A DNA stretch of 64,000 bases from assembly GCA_004014935.1 (NCBI GenBank), contig CP025324.1, forward strand, positions 124,001 through 188,000, in the 5' to 3' direction. Positions within the stretch are counted from its first letter, which is position 1. Each line of letters starts with the position of its first letter. A program made the position numbers and the translations under genes. Shown here in pieces: positions 8,801 through 18,825 of this stretch. This DNA is from Saccharomycopsis malanga. Its lineage: Eukaryota > Ascomycota > Saccharomycetes > Ascoideales > Saccharomycopsidaceae. The notes beneath the pieces are model-generated. The model did not search any database. It worked only from the letters and a program-made list of their open reading frames with translations, and had not been told where the DNA came from.

Positions 8801-11800
8801 ATGGAGTACACGTCTATGTTCCCGTTGAACATGCTCAATGTGAATGAGCTTCTTGCTCCGCGTTTGTCCGAGGCATCGCCAAATAATCCTGGAGATGGCC
8901 ATTCTATATCTGAAATACCAGGAGAAGAACTACAGAGTTTCAAACGACGCAAGGTTAAAATAGCCTGTGAGAACTGTCGTTCAAAGAAGAAGAAATGTGA
9001 TGGTCGACGACCAGTTTGTTCAGCGTGCAAGGTCTGCTATGATAAGAAAATTATTGCTAGGCTAAAGGTTCAAACCAAGTCTTCGTTACCCAATGTAAAT
9101 GATCAGAGCCGGTTCAATGATATTACAATGCCTCATTGTGTTTATCGTTTCTATGAAGAAAGCAACTCTCATACTGCTAACTGTAAAGAGATTAGTCCTC
9201 ATGAAAATGCATATCCACCGAACGGTGTTACGCCGCCTACAAATAGTGCTATTGTCAGCAATTTGGAAATACCCAGTTTCCATTCCTCTTTGGCAAGTTA
9301 TGCTGCTGGCGCCAATATTCATGATGATATTAATCATGATATCCCAACGGCACTTGACTACGACAGCAGTGCATTGACAAAAAATAATTTGTTGAAGGAA
9401 ACAGTAAAGGAATTAGGCTCAAAGGTAGAAAACTTGACCAAATTGATCGAGACCAACAACAGATTTTTCAATAATACCCGCACTGACACCAGCAACACAC
9501 TGATCGCTGCTACTTTACAAGAGTTGGTAGCCAGTTTCAAACAGTTTCAAAATAAAGACAATCTGGATAAACAAGGAATGAACGATGCTATCAATCAGCA
9601 ACTCAACACCGCGCTGACAAGTCAAGTTACAACCCCATCTGAAGTAGGCACAGTAACAAGTTCTGTTTTTACGGATCCAAACAGCATAATCAACAGAAAT
9701 ATAGCTCACCATGATTCGGAACCGCGTATTAATAAACTGTATTTCTCTGGATATTGGGATAGGTCTGTGGAAAGGGTATTGCGGTGGCCTATATTTGATG
9801 GCAAGTATGATCAAGTTGAAGATATTAAAACCGTAATGCAGTCTCGCAAGCATCACGTTTTCCACAATCCTCCTGGCGTATCTCGTAGACTCGAGCTATC
9901 CTTCAGTGATGACGAGGAATTAGACAAAAGTGATGGCAGTGGAACAGAGATTCAAAACAAAGCAGCACATCAAAGTAAAGATTTTACTGAAAATAGGGAG
10001 GATAACGCAAATAAAGATATTGACAGTCCTTCGAGTAGTAGTAAAGATAGTGATTCCATGCTTCGTATTGATAATATCATAGATAGTGGGATGAGTTTTA
10101 CAAATGTCAATGCTCTTCTTAATCATGACAATTCATATCAATCTCAGATCAGCTCATATGTCAAGGAAAGCAAACATGTCAGTCTTGAAGCATTACCAAG
10201 CTTAAATCTTCACAACTTTCAGTTATTGACAAAGCTTGAGCCTGTCATTGTGAAGAATTTGAGCAAATGGATATCTGATTTTATTTTGAACGTTCATACC
10301 AGTGGCAATCTCTTCCTCAATCTTACCAATTTACGAAACACTGCTGATCACTTGGTTGGTTCCTACAAGGAATTTTTAATCAGCCAGGCCATTAAATTTA
10401 AACTTGACGACAATGGCGATATTGATTATGACACTATAGAAAACATTAACAGAGTCAGTTTCTTGTTAAATTATTGTAGCTACGAAAATACAATATCAGC
10501 AGATGAAAACAATACGTTAGAAAAGCTACGTCATATGCCCTTGTATATTATATTGGCAACCTCTTCTGTGGCGATTTTGTCTTCTCGTTATAATAGAAAA
10601 AATTCGAGGATATCAAACTACAAGTCGTCAGTGTTGGAAAAACAGGACCATCACAAGTCACAGTTGGCATTTCAATTATATGAGCTCTCTGTCCAATTTA
10701 AATATCTTGTTAATTCGAATTTGATTGTCACTAGTGGGATTGACAAAAAGAAACCCAGAGCTTCTTATATTAATAAAGAACTCAAAAGACACGAAAGAGA
10801 AGAGTTTTATTCTCTTTGGAATATCCAATTCTATTTGCTCTTATCATTATACAAAAACTACATGTTGAGGCCATTGGAAGCATTCAATCACATACAGACA
10901 GCTTCATCATTAATTATAACCTTCTTAGAACTCAATAAAAGGAAATTTTTAACAAAAAACAATCACTCAGAAACTTTTGAGGAAGAATATTTCCAACTCA
11001 TACAACGCCTTTATTGGCAAAGCCATAAGAATGAAACCGAGTTGAAGCTTTACTTGTCTCCAATATACTGCTCCTCGGGAATAATTAGCTACAAACCACC
11101 CTTCAAAATAAGAGACTTGAAAATACCAAACAACACTGACCAGGAAGAAAGAGTGGTCAAAGACGGATGGGCCTTCTATTTAACTGAAATTTTCGTTAGA
11201 CCCATATTGAACAAAATCATGGACCGGTTTTATTTACAGTCTCTTGGCCAGGAAAATGAGTACTCTCTAGAGAAATATTGGGCAGACTTGTCTCAACACA
11301 AATTTGTAGAACTTATTCAAGGATTCCTCAAAGAAACAGGTGATTTGCTCAAAATATTCGAAAAATTCTTGAACCAACAGAAATTGTCTACACCGTTAAG
11401 ATGTGCTGATGAAAGAGTTATTAGAATCAAAGAATGTCTTTGCTTGCCATTATTGTACCATATATCTACAGTTGTGCCACTTCCAATGCCAAATTACACC
11501 ACTGCTCAATTGAAGAACCGTCCCACTAACTATCAAAACTTTTTACATCCCTATATTATATCGTTTTTGAAAGATCTCTGTGACCAGTATCTCCGGATTC
11601 CAGACCTCATTGACTTTGCAAGCGAAAGAAGACACGGCACATGGTACCGTCTACGTGACATCTACTTGGCAGCCCTCATTTTGATGATCATATACAAAAA
11701 GTTTGGCATTTACTTTTTTACCAAGGCAAAGTTGACACTTTACATTGAACAAACAAACACAATTTTCAAGTATTGGGAAGAAGAGTGTCCTGAACTCTCA

Positions 11801-11857
11801 GTAAGCGCGGGTATTATAAACTCTATCTACAATAGCTTACCCTATATTGATGCTTGA
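8801..11857 (+). CDS. Zn(II)2Cys6 transcription factor
   Basis: A protein of 1018 residues from the first in-frame ATG (MEYTSMFPLN). A basic stretch FKRRKVKIACENCRSKKKKC starts the DNA-binding zinc cluster: CENC, KKKKC, RRPVCSAC, and a last cysteine in PHCVYRFYEE. Between the fifth and last canonical cysteine lie about 37 residues with one extra Cys, where the family usually has six to nine. After the cluster comes a Ser/Asn-rich linker, a short coiled-coil-like stretch (NNLLKETVKELGSKVENL), an acidic Ser-rich segment, and a long helical C-terminal half typical of the fungal middle-homology region. It should be a nuclear regulator; target genes cannot be told from sequence. I see no GTATGT-type intron that would remove the extra loop. 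Confidence 0.88.
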   Translation: MEYTSMFPLNMLNVNELLAPRLSEASPNNPGDGHSISEIPGEELQSFKRRKVKIACENCRSKKKKCDGRRPVCSACKVCYDKKIIARLKVQTKSSLPNVNDQSRFNDITMPHCVYRFYEESNSHTANCKEISPHENAYPPNGVTPPTNSAIVSNLEIPSFHSSLASYAAGANIHDDINHDIPTALDYDSSALTKNNLLKETVKELGSKVENLTKLIETNNRFFNNTRTDTSNTLIAATLQELVASFKQFQNKDNLDKQGMNDAINQQLNTALTSQVTTPSEVGTVTSSVFTDPNSIINRNIAHHDSEPRINKLYFSGYWDRSVERVLRWPIFDGKYDQVEDIKTVMQSRKHHVFHNPPGVSRRLELSFSDDEELDKSDGSGTEIQNKAAHQSKDFTENREDNANKDIDSPSSSSKDSDSMLRIDNIIDSGMSFTNVNALLNHDNSYQSQISSYVKESKHVSLEALPSLNLHNFQLLTKLEPVIVKNLSKWISDFILNVHTSGNLFLNLTNLRNTADHLVGSYKEFLISQAIKFKLDDNGDIDYDTIENINRVSFLLNYCSYENTISADENNTLEKLRHMPLYIILATSSVAILSSRYNRKNSRISNYKSSVLEKQDHHKSQLAFQLYELSVQFKYLVNSNLIVTSGIDKKKPRASYINKELKRHEREEFYSLWNIQFYLLLSLYKNYMLRPLEAFNHIQTASSLIITFLELNKRKFLTKNNHSETFEEEYFQLIQRLYWQSHKNETELKLYLSPIYCSSGIISYKPPFKIRDLKIPNNTDQEERVVKDGWAFYLTEIFVRPILNKIMDRFYLQSLGQENEYSLEKYWADLSQHKFVELIQGFLKETGDLLKIFEKFLNQQKLSTPLRCADERVIRIKECLCLPLLYHISTVVPLPMPNYTTAQLKNRPTNYQNFLHPYIISFLKDLCDQYLRIPDLIDFASERRHGTWYRLRDIYLAALILMIIYKKFGIYFFTKAKLTLYIEQTNTIFKYWEEECPELSVSAGIINSIYNSLPYIDA

Positions 11858-12651
11858 CTTTATGTGACAGCTTATGTAGCATCTAAATAAGTCGAGAGAA
11901 CCAGTACTTACGTTGGTTGAACATAATAAAAGTCGCGAACAACATCATATCGTAATATTCAAGAGAAGAGAATGCAATGTTTGAAAAGAGTTTAGCTGCA
12001 GTCTATTTTGAATGTCGTTTGATAAATTAGCTTTGAGTTTTCGCAAGACACAAATTACTAGTTTCTTTGCTCTTACAGCCAGGAAATTTTGGAGTAAAGT
12101 AGCGTAGAGCCGTTGAAAGACAAGAACGTAATGACAGATAGCACTATAACATGTGGCTGTTTCATTCAGAAATACAAATCCCTAGCAAATTGAGCAAATC
12201 TAAGACAAGTCCCACTGGCATACACAGTAGATGTTCATTCTTTGAAAGAAGATTAATGTAAACAAATAAGATCAAATGCTTTTGAACGAAGCAAATCAAG
12301 ACAAGTGATATAGTAATTACAATGATGTTACTGTAAGGTATTTAAAAGCATAAAAACATCTTCTGAGCTCTATTTGGATGCTAAAACATTCTCTTGGCAA
12401 TTTTATTTGATTCTTTCTTTATACTTCGGAATGGCAGCCTAATAATATAGCACATTATAGCTGAACCACCTCCCATAAAACACCTCTTTCAATTCTCTCA
12501 TGTTGGAGAAAACCTACAATATGCATCAGGGTAATCGCATTTTCAAAGGTGATTTCGCAAGTCTTTTATATGATAATTGCTATACTGATTCGTCATTGAC
12601 CAACAAACAATCAACGCATTTTAGCCGATTGAACATTAGATAACGTTCAGG
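11858..12651. other. Intergenic spacer
   Basis: I see no gene, tRNA or clear repeat on either strand. It holds the 3' region of the zinc-cluster factor gene and the promoter of the small gene at 12652. Confidence 0.4.
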
Positions 12652-13119
12652 ATGTCTATTGTTACTAGAATGGCCTCCAGCCGCGCTATGGCAAAATGTT
12701 TGCAAATGAACAAAACGACTGGCCGTACTGCCTTATCAACATTTAATCTTACACGCTGCCCTTCAGTGTCGTTAGCGAGCAGACTTACCTTAGCTTCTAA
12801 TCGGCGCGGCTATGCTTTGGCCTCAAAAGATAATAACCGGGAGTTTGTGCAACTTAGACTTCAAGAGATATTTGAAAAGATCCTGGCCAATCCTGGAGTA
12901 CTTCGTGCGTGCCAGAGTTTGACGGAAACACTTGACGCTAAGGGCTTGGCAGTAAAGAATGGCCAGCAGCCATCTTTGATACAGATGGTCAAAGTGATGG
13001 CGGACAAGGAGGTTCAGCAAAAAGTGCATCAGATCAGGGAGGAGATGCAACAGGCTAATATAAGTATCACTAAAGAAGAAATTGCACCATTGATCTCGTT
13101 GTTTAAGGGAAAGCTTTAA
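12652..13119 (+). CDS. Hypothetical protein, probably mitochondrial
   Basis: The 155-residue protein starts at the first ATG (MSIVTRMASSRAMAK). The first 55 residues are rich in Arg, Ser, Ala and Thr with almost no acids and end near NRRGYALAS, a pattern of a mitochondrial targeting presequence. The mature part (about residues 60-155) is predicted to be helical, with FVQLRLQEIFEKI, a Gln-rich VQQKVHQIREEMQQ helix and a C-terminal EEIAPLISLFKGKL. No motif I recognise. Composition and start context look genic, with A at -3 missing (CAGGATG) but G at -1. Function unknown. Confidence 0.7.
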   Translation: MSIVTRMASSRAMAKCLQMNKTTGRTALSTFNLTRCPSVSLASRLTLASNRRGYALASKDNNREFVQLRLQEIFEKILANPGVLRACQSLTETLDAKGLAVKNGQQPSLIQMVKVMADKEVQQKVHQIREEMQQANISITKEEIAPLISLFKGKL

Positions 13120-13873
13120 AACATGTTAACATCTCGCTACAATTTTACCTATTTTAACTTGTTTTTTTTTGTATTTAGCTTAAATGAATGTTCGTGAATG
13201 AGAGTGTATTGTAGTTCAATATATTAGTATAGGTTCGGGCTACAGCGTAAACCGACATTTTTCAGCAGCTTTATGCATTATAATACATTGAAGCGCATGC
13301 CAGTACTTGGGCCCACCATAAATACTTACACGTGCTTAATAATACGTAAGATCGCCGCATCATACATTACCTCACACCAAGCCGCATCACTCCTCTAGAG
13401 CGGGACGAAAAAACGATGAAAAACGATGCAAAGTACTGCGAAAATGCCACTTTGCAAGTCTCAGCATTGGTTAACATACTATTGTCTAGTGAGATTTATA
13501 TATAGCACATAGGATTCCCCCCTTGGACTGCTTCTTTTGCTCATTCTAGCTTGGCCCGTGGCACATTTCCTTCTGGTATCAACGCCGCCTGTCTTTTTCA
13601 CTCTTTTGCCCATTCGTTCTTCTTCATAAACAGTAGAGCTGAATACAGAAATACAGCGTTCCCCCCTTATATTCCGGATTCAGGTGTATTTGCCTAGCAG
13701 CCTAGCCTAGAATCGAGTGTTGATTATTTTGTTTTGATCTAGTTCCCCCAAGAGATTAATTATATACCAAGTGTCTGTCGCATATTGTTATTGTCTGAAA
13801 AAATACAGTTCAACTTTATCCCAGTTATCAAGAGCCACCCAAATAGTGTTTATATCATATCCTAGCATCTATC
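13120..13873. other. Intergenic spacer
   Basis: No gene seen. Around 13405-13430 two short AAAACGATG direct repeats occur. The stretch 13500-13870 is pyrimidine-rich with CCCCC runs and is probably the promoter and leader of the membrane-protein gene at 13874. Confidence 0.4.
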
Positions 13874-14419
13874 ATGTCATTATTATCCTCTTCTATCAAC
13901 CAGGTCTATTCTCTCCTTGTTAAGAGAAGCGACAAGTGCTCAGGAGATAGCCAGCAGTGTGAAAAGCCATCTGTTCTTAATGGTGGTGAATTGGCAGCAG
14001 CCATCTGTATTCCAGTGGTTGTAGTTGCCTTGGTCTTAGGTGGCTTAGCTATCAGAGCTTACAAAGTTAATAAAAAAGAAGAAAAAGAATTCGAAAACGA
14101 TCCGGATTTTTATAAGAATTATGAAGAGTATATAAATACCACCGATATGCCTGTGTATCCTCCACCAGCTTACAACAACCATAACATGCTCAATAATGAC
14201 TCTACTGACCAAATAAGTACTAGTAATAAGACAGCCTCTCAGTTTTACCCACCCAACTTTGCCCAGAACGACCGCCGCTCATTGACCCCTAATGGCTCCC
14301 AGATCAATCTTTCTAGAGCTAGTTTGAACCCTTTTGACGCAAAGGACGATAGATATCCTCTGGGTGCCATTTCTAATAACGGTTCTAATGCAAACCTTCA
14401 TGAAAGAAAGTTTACTTGA
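13874..14419 (+). CDS. Single-pass membrane protein, Skg6/Mid2-like layout
   Basis: The 181-residue protein has a short Ser-rich N-terminus, a small cysteine pair (KCSGDSQQCEKPS, about residues 22-33), one transmembrane helix (about 42-64, AICIPVVVVALVLGGLAI), then a charged cytosolic tail with ENDPDFYKNYEEYIN, a proline-rich PVYPPPAYNN stretch (PPAY, a possible WW-domain ligand) and Ser/Asn-rich sequence to the end. Fungal cell-surface proteins with an Axl2/Skg6-type transmembrane segment share this layout. There is no cleavable signal peptide, so the helix probably acts as a signal-anchor with the N-terminus outside. The function is inferred only from architecture. Confidence 0.75.
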   Translation: MSLLSSSINQVYSLLVKRSDKCSGDSQQCEKPSVLNGGELAAAICIPVVVVALVLGGLAIRAYKVNKKEEKEFENDPDFYKNYEEYINTTDMPVYPPPAYNNHNMLNNDSTDQISTSNKTASQFYPPNFAQNDRRSLTPNGSQINLSRASLNPFDAKDDRYPLGAISNNGSNANLHERKFT

Positions 14420-15269
14420 TAGGTCGTTCGGAAGCCATTCAGAAGTAATGCAGTATTTGCCAATTGTCATCTCTTATGTTGATGTGCCGTTTTATTCATC
14501 TCTTTAGCAGATCCTTTGGCTACTATCATACACTATGAAACAATAGCATTATTACAGTATTGGTATTACGCATAAGACTTTACGACTGGCTTTCGCAATG
14601 CATTTTTTTAGTGAAGATTTTGATGTCATTGAATTTATTTTTTTTTCTTTTATTGTCTTGATTTTATTTGTTTTCTCTTTATTCATTTTATCAATTTTTG
14701 TTTTGCTGTTGTTAATTTTATTGCTCAAAGTTATGAGTTTTTATGCTCCTTTTTTGTTTCATTTTTATACCATATCTTTTTGTTTTTCATGTTTGTTGTT
14801 GGTTATAGAAGCTCCTGAATGTGTAAAACTGGTGATTTTTCTATCTTGTCTCATTCTTCTTGTCATAATTGTATGTCTCATCTTAAAGTTGAAGTTGTAG
14901 CACTATATTCTTACTATTCTATTTTAAAATCTTTTTGGCCATACATTCCAGATGATATACGTTAAACTTGATATTGAATTTTCAGTTTCTCTTATCTGAT
15001 ATCATCAAAAGCTTCTTCCTCTTAACAATTATTAAACTATTTTCCAATATTCTCTGGCGTATTGATTTGCAAGTACTACGTTTTTCGATTTACTCTCTTG
15101 GTCTTTGAAAGGTCTTCAGCAATCAAAAAGTGCTGGTGCAATAGGTAAAAAACATCGAATTCTCAAACTACAAGCGCTGCTACATACCTCAACATCAGAA
15201 TCTAATAACACACTGAACATCTAATTGAAACCTTTGCAAAATTATACAAAAATCATACAAATCAGCAGA
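14420..15269. other. Intergenic spacer with T-rich tract
   Basis: The region between two convergent genes. A 100-codon frame at 14598-14900 encodes almost only Phe, Leu, Ile and Val because the plus strand is T-rich here. I regard it as composition-driven and not a gene. Nothing else was found. Confidence 0.45.
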
Positions 15270-17786
15270 CTAATAGCTGAACAAGGCTTTATAATGTAAT
15301 GCTCTATTGCCTAACAATTCCCAATCATTCTCGGTAATCCATAACTCGTGGACAATCTTCAATCTAGCAAACACTGAAGCGCCTTTCCATGTGAGAATTT
15401 GCGGATCAAGGTCTCTTGGAGGGGAAAGCACCTCAATACTGTTAACTACAGCGTTGTCGGAAAGCTTTGCCAAGTGTTTTTGAATAATTGAATCCAATAA
15501 TGAAATCATATCGTCGTTGATTTCGTCATTGGCTCTGGAAGAGCTATGGCTCGATTCTATATCATTGATGTCGCCATCTGGTGCTACAGAGCTGTTAGTG
15601 GTACTCTCTGGGTTTTTAGTAGATGTTGTTGACAATGTCTGTTTTCTTGAATTGAATTCATCACTAATTTTTTTGATGAGTTCAAAACTATTAGCAACAG
15701 ACAAAATCCGAGGCCTCCAAATATTGATTCTATCAGTGAGGATCAAATCTAAAGATGGGGTCTTCGCTACTCCACCCACAATCAATAAGTTTTCATAGAA
15801 TTTCTTGCTGCTGTTTATGTCGTTTTTACAGGCATTAGTAATAGATTCGATGATAGCCAAGTCTAATTTGCAATCTGAGATCTTCAACGCTTCTTCTCTG
15901 CTTAATTTGTTTTTTTGCAAATTGACGTTATTGATGTTGAGATCTTCTGGTTTGGTAAGAATCAAGTCTTTTATAATATCTTCGTCTGATTGGTCAGTAA
16001 ATAATTTTTCTGCCAAACAGTTTTTGAGAGATAACGATGTGGGATTGTTAGGTTTGCCGGTGTAGGAATCTATGGACACTGGGAAAAGCATATTGGTACT
16101 ACGTTTGTCTTGAAGTCTGTTCAAAAGATTGTTGGGATCATTGAGCTGCATTATCTCAGGATAAAATAAACCCATTGGCGACAACATCACTTCGTCGAAA
16201 ATTTTGAATTGGAACTTTTCGGTTTTCTCATAAGGAATTCTTTTTATAAAATCGTATAATTGAATTGCAATATTGGCATCTTGAAAGGTAGTATATCTCT
16301 CTTTCAACGAGTTTATCAACTGCCAATCAGCGAGCCGATCAAGGTTGAAAGTGGAGAAAGGAAAGTTGGATTGAAGTAACAATTTTGCAAACACATTGGT
16401 GATATCGTCTCCACCATAATCTAATCGTATACGAGAATCATTAATGATCATTCCTTCATCTATACAGGACACTGTGGTTGTTTGAGCACCAATATCAATC
16501 ACACAAGCCTGAGAAACTCCGGCACCAAAGGTAGCAGCAACAGATTCTTGTAATACAGAAATCGCGTTGAAACTCATTAATTGCAAAATCAACGAGATCC
16601 AAGTTTCAACATATGTCTTGTCATATAAATCTGGAATAACCAACACAATATTGTAGTTTCTGAAATTTTTACTAGAAATATTGAATTCGCTTTGTAAAAG
16701 TTCCGTCAATATCAACTGAATATCTCCCACAACTTCACTAGGAGATTTGTAATATTCAGGCGATTCATTGAATTTGCCTCCTACAATCGGATACCGCAAT
16801 CTATATTTTGATTGATTTTCCAACTTTAAAGCCTTATCACCCACAATATACTTTTTACCCTTGAGAGACGCATCGTCATTCTTGATCCAATCAATCTTGT
16901 GGGGATCATTCAAATCCAATATAACCTCACTTTGGACCTTCTTGTTGAAATTTCTTACAGTCTCGTTGGAATTAGGCAAGATTCTACGTTTATAATACCT
17001 CATTCTCTCCTTGAAATCCTTCTGGACTGTCTTTTTCGCTTGACTAAACTTTTCTCCAAACATGAGCTTTGGCTCAGCATCAGGGTCTCGCACAGGATAT
17101 ATCTCCTTTTTGGCCTCCTTGTTATTTGGAACGGCAATCACATTAGCGAATGTTTTAGGATATGCAGTATTTACAAACCCAATTCTAATGTTTTTAGAGC
17201 CTGGGTGGATAGCAATTGTTTCCAAACCTTTGGCTCGTTTCTCTGCATCAGCTTCGCTTTCAGCTGCCACTGTGTCTTCTTCTTCATTATCTTCCTCTTC
17301 ATCCTCATCAATATCAAGAGGAGTGCTGCTTTTAGTATCATTTTTCTCCAACAGTAACTTTTCTTTAAGTTCTTTTTGCTTATCTATATTTGACTTTCTA
17401 CCCTTCTTGATACCGAACAATTCCTTCCTTTTACGCAAAAACGATATCTGGTCATCTTTTTTCAAATAATCTGTATAGTAGTTTTTTTGATTGATCAATA
17501 GTGTACTTCTAAAAGTGCTGTTTGCCAAATGATTCTCCACCTTCTCAATTCCCGAGTTCTTTATTTTTTTAGCCATACTTTCGGCTGCTTTTATTCTCCC
17601 CAACTTTCTCTTCAACAAGATCTCTTCACTAACCTTCTTCCCAGCCAAAGGATTCTTCTTCTTCTGTACAGTACCTTCATGAGCCCCACTATCTTTCCCA
17701 TTAGTAGTTACAGTTTCTGTTCCATTGTTGCCAGCCTCTACGACAGCCTCCTCACTCGCTTCCAACGGGGTTTCCTTCGCAGACAT
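15270..17786 (-). CDS. ARP8: Actin-related protein Arp8, INO80 chromatin-remodelling subunit
   Basis: An 838-residue protein starting MSAKETPLEA. After a charged, acidic N-terminal region (DIDEDEEEDNEEED, about 150-170) comes the actin fold: ETIAIHPGSKNIRIGFVNTAYP corresponds to the first phosphate loop region, and CVIDIGAQTTTVSCIDEG to the second. LLIVGGVAKTPSLDLIL and the C-terminal WKGASVFARL match actin-family elements. Arp8 forms a module with Arp4 and actin in INO80, binds histones and linker DNA, and acts in the nucleus in nucleosome sliding and DNA repair. Length is close to S. cerevisiae Arp8 (881). Convergent with the preceding small genes. Confidence 0.93.
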   Translation of the reverse strand: MSAKETPLEASEEAVVEAGNNGTETVTTNGKDSGAHEGTVQKKKNPLAGKKVSEEILLKRKLGRIKAAESMAKKIKNSGIEKVENHLANSTFRSTLLINQKNYYTDYLKKDDQISFLRKRKELFGIKKGRKSNIDKQKELKEKLLLEKNDTKSSTPLDIDEDEEEDNEEEDTVAAESEADAEKRAKGLETIAIHPGSKNIRIGFVNTAYPKTFANVIAVPNNKEAKKEIYPVRDPDAEPKLMFGEKFSQAKKTVQKDFKERMRYYKRRILPNSNETVRNFNKKVQSEVILDLNDPHKIDWIKNDDASLKGKKYIVGDKALKLENQSKYRLRYPIVGGKFNESPEYYKSPSEVVGDIQLILTELLQSEFNISSKNFRNYNIVLVIPDLYDKTYVETWISLILQLMSFNAISVLQESVAATFGAGVSQACVIDIGAQTTTVSCIDEGMIINDSRIRLDYGGDDITNVFAKLLLQSNFPFSTFNLDRLADWQLINSLKERYTTFQDANIAIQLYDFIKRIPYEKTEKFQFKIFDEVMLSPMGLFYPEIMQLNDPNNLLNRLQDKRSTNMLFPVSIDSYTGKPNNPTSLSLKNCLAEKLFTDQSDEDIIKDLILTKPEDLNINNVNLQKNKLSREEALKISDCKLDLAIIESITNACKNDINSSKKFYENLLIVGGVAKTPSLDLILTDRINIWRPRILSVANSFELIKKISDEFNSRKQTLSTTSTKNPESTTNSSVAPDGDINDIESSHSSSRANDEINDDMISLLDSIIQKHLAKLSDNAVVNSIEVLSPPRDLDPQILTWKGASVFARLKIVHELWITENDWELLGNRALHYKALFSY

Positions 17787-18825
17787 TTTTATCCTATGCT
17801 CCTATTCCTAACCTTTTATTTCAACACCTTTGATATGTGTAGAATTCAATAGTTTCACGAAATTGGTTGTTTATAGTTGATGGTGATGCCCAATTTTCAT
17901 AAATTTCAACAGCGGGGCTTCTAACCATCATTAGGTTATTATGGTAGTTACTGTGATTATTGTAAAATTGGTAAATACATGGTTTATTGTAGAGAGGAGT
18001 ATTAGGTAATAAAAAGAATAAGGAGTATTAAGTTTTTATGTTTAACTGTAGAGCTTATAGATGTTGGGATATAGTAAGAGTGTTAGGAATATTTGGTAGC
18101 GTTGGGCTACCGAATATTATGTAGATGAGAAATATTTTAAATGTAGTTTCTAATATGTAAAGGAGTAAATGAGTGATGGGTAATATTACTGTGATTCGAT
18201 TGTCTGGAAAACGAAATGAGATGCAAACACTTTGCAAAGAAGTCTTGGTTGAACTTCATACTCTGAAATAGTTGTGCTAACCTGTTTTGATGCCTGGAAT
18301 ACTGGCAGTTGTAATATGAAGATAGCGTAGACTCGTAAAGATAATGAAACGATAGGAAGCGGCAGTGACTTAAATACCAGCTGGTAGGTCGAGCCAATAA
18401 GTCTCAGTAAAATGAAACAAGGAGAGCAATTGCAAGCAGAATGAACATAGAATAAGGGAATCCAATGTAACTAGTTGATCAAACCATAGGGCTAGAGGCT
18501 TGTAGAGATTTATCACAAACAATACAACAGGATATTTATAAAGATAAAGCTTCTAGCCATCATTACTGCATGGAAATCTATATTAGACAAGGAATCTCCA
18601 CTTCAATAATGATAAAACTAGTAAAACACATAACCATGTTGGCTCACAATACGTTTAAAATGGCGAAATAGAATGTTTGAATTTCTAAGGAAAAAAGATG
18701 AAAGCCTAAGTAACAGAAGTATAATTAAAAGACGATTAAAATAAAGCAAAGAACTGAAAACAAAACGAATAAAAGCAAAATAAAAAAAATAAAAATAAAA
18801 AATGTCTAATAAAATGCGGATACAA
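17787..18825. other. Intergenic spacer holding an LTR-like relic
   Basis: The ARP8 promoter occupies the start. The centre (18062-18529) is an LTR-like element given separately. The last 200 bases before the permease stop are A-rich (AAATAAAAA runs) with no open frame of interest. Confidence 0.5.
18062..18529. repeat. Solo-LTR-like element, copy A
   Basis: A 468-bp stretch starts TGTTGGG and ends ATACAACA, so its ends are the inverted pair TGTTG/CAACA typical of retrotransposon LTRs. Its distal half matches a second intergenic sequence near 36690-36980 in the same order, including AGCCAATAAG, ATGAAA(C/T)AAGGAGA, GAATAAGGG, CTAGT(T/C)GATCA and a CTAGA-GC..TAGA-ATTTA-CAC block. Near its start is a hairpin (18088-18118, stem AATATTTGGTAGC). 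I find no clear target-site duplication, so the insertion is old or the boundary is off. The element class is inferred. Confidence 0.5.

Noticed and set aside
9037-9147. Intron removing the extra loop of the zinc-cluster domain
   Set aside because: The only donor at the boundary is GTCTGC, and there is no branch or acceptor at a sensible distance.
14598-14900. 100-codon plus-strand frame starting with ATG, extremely hydrophobic
   Set aside because: The sequence is T-rich throughout, so any frame gives Phe/Leu/Ile/Val; it lies in the 3' region between convergent genes and has no protein-like variation.
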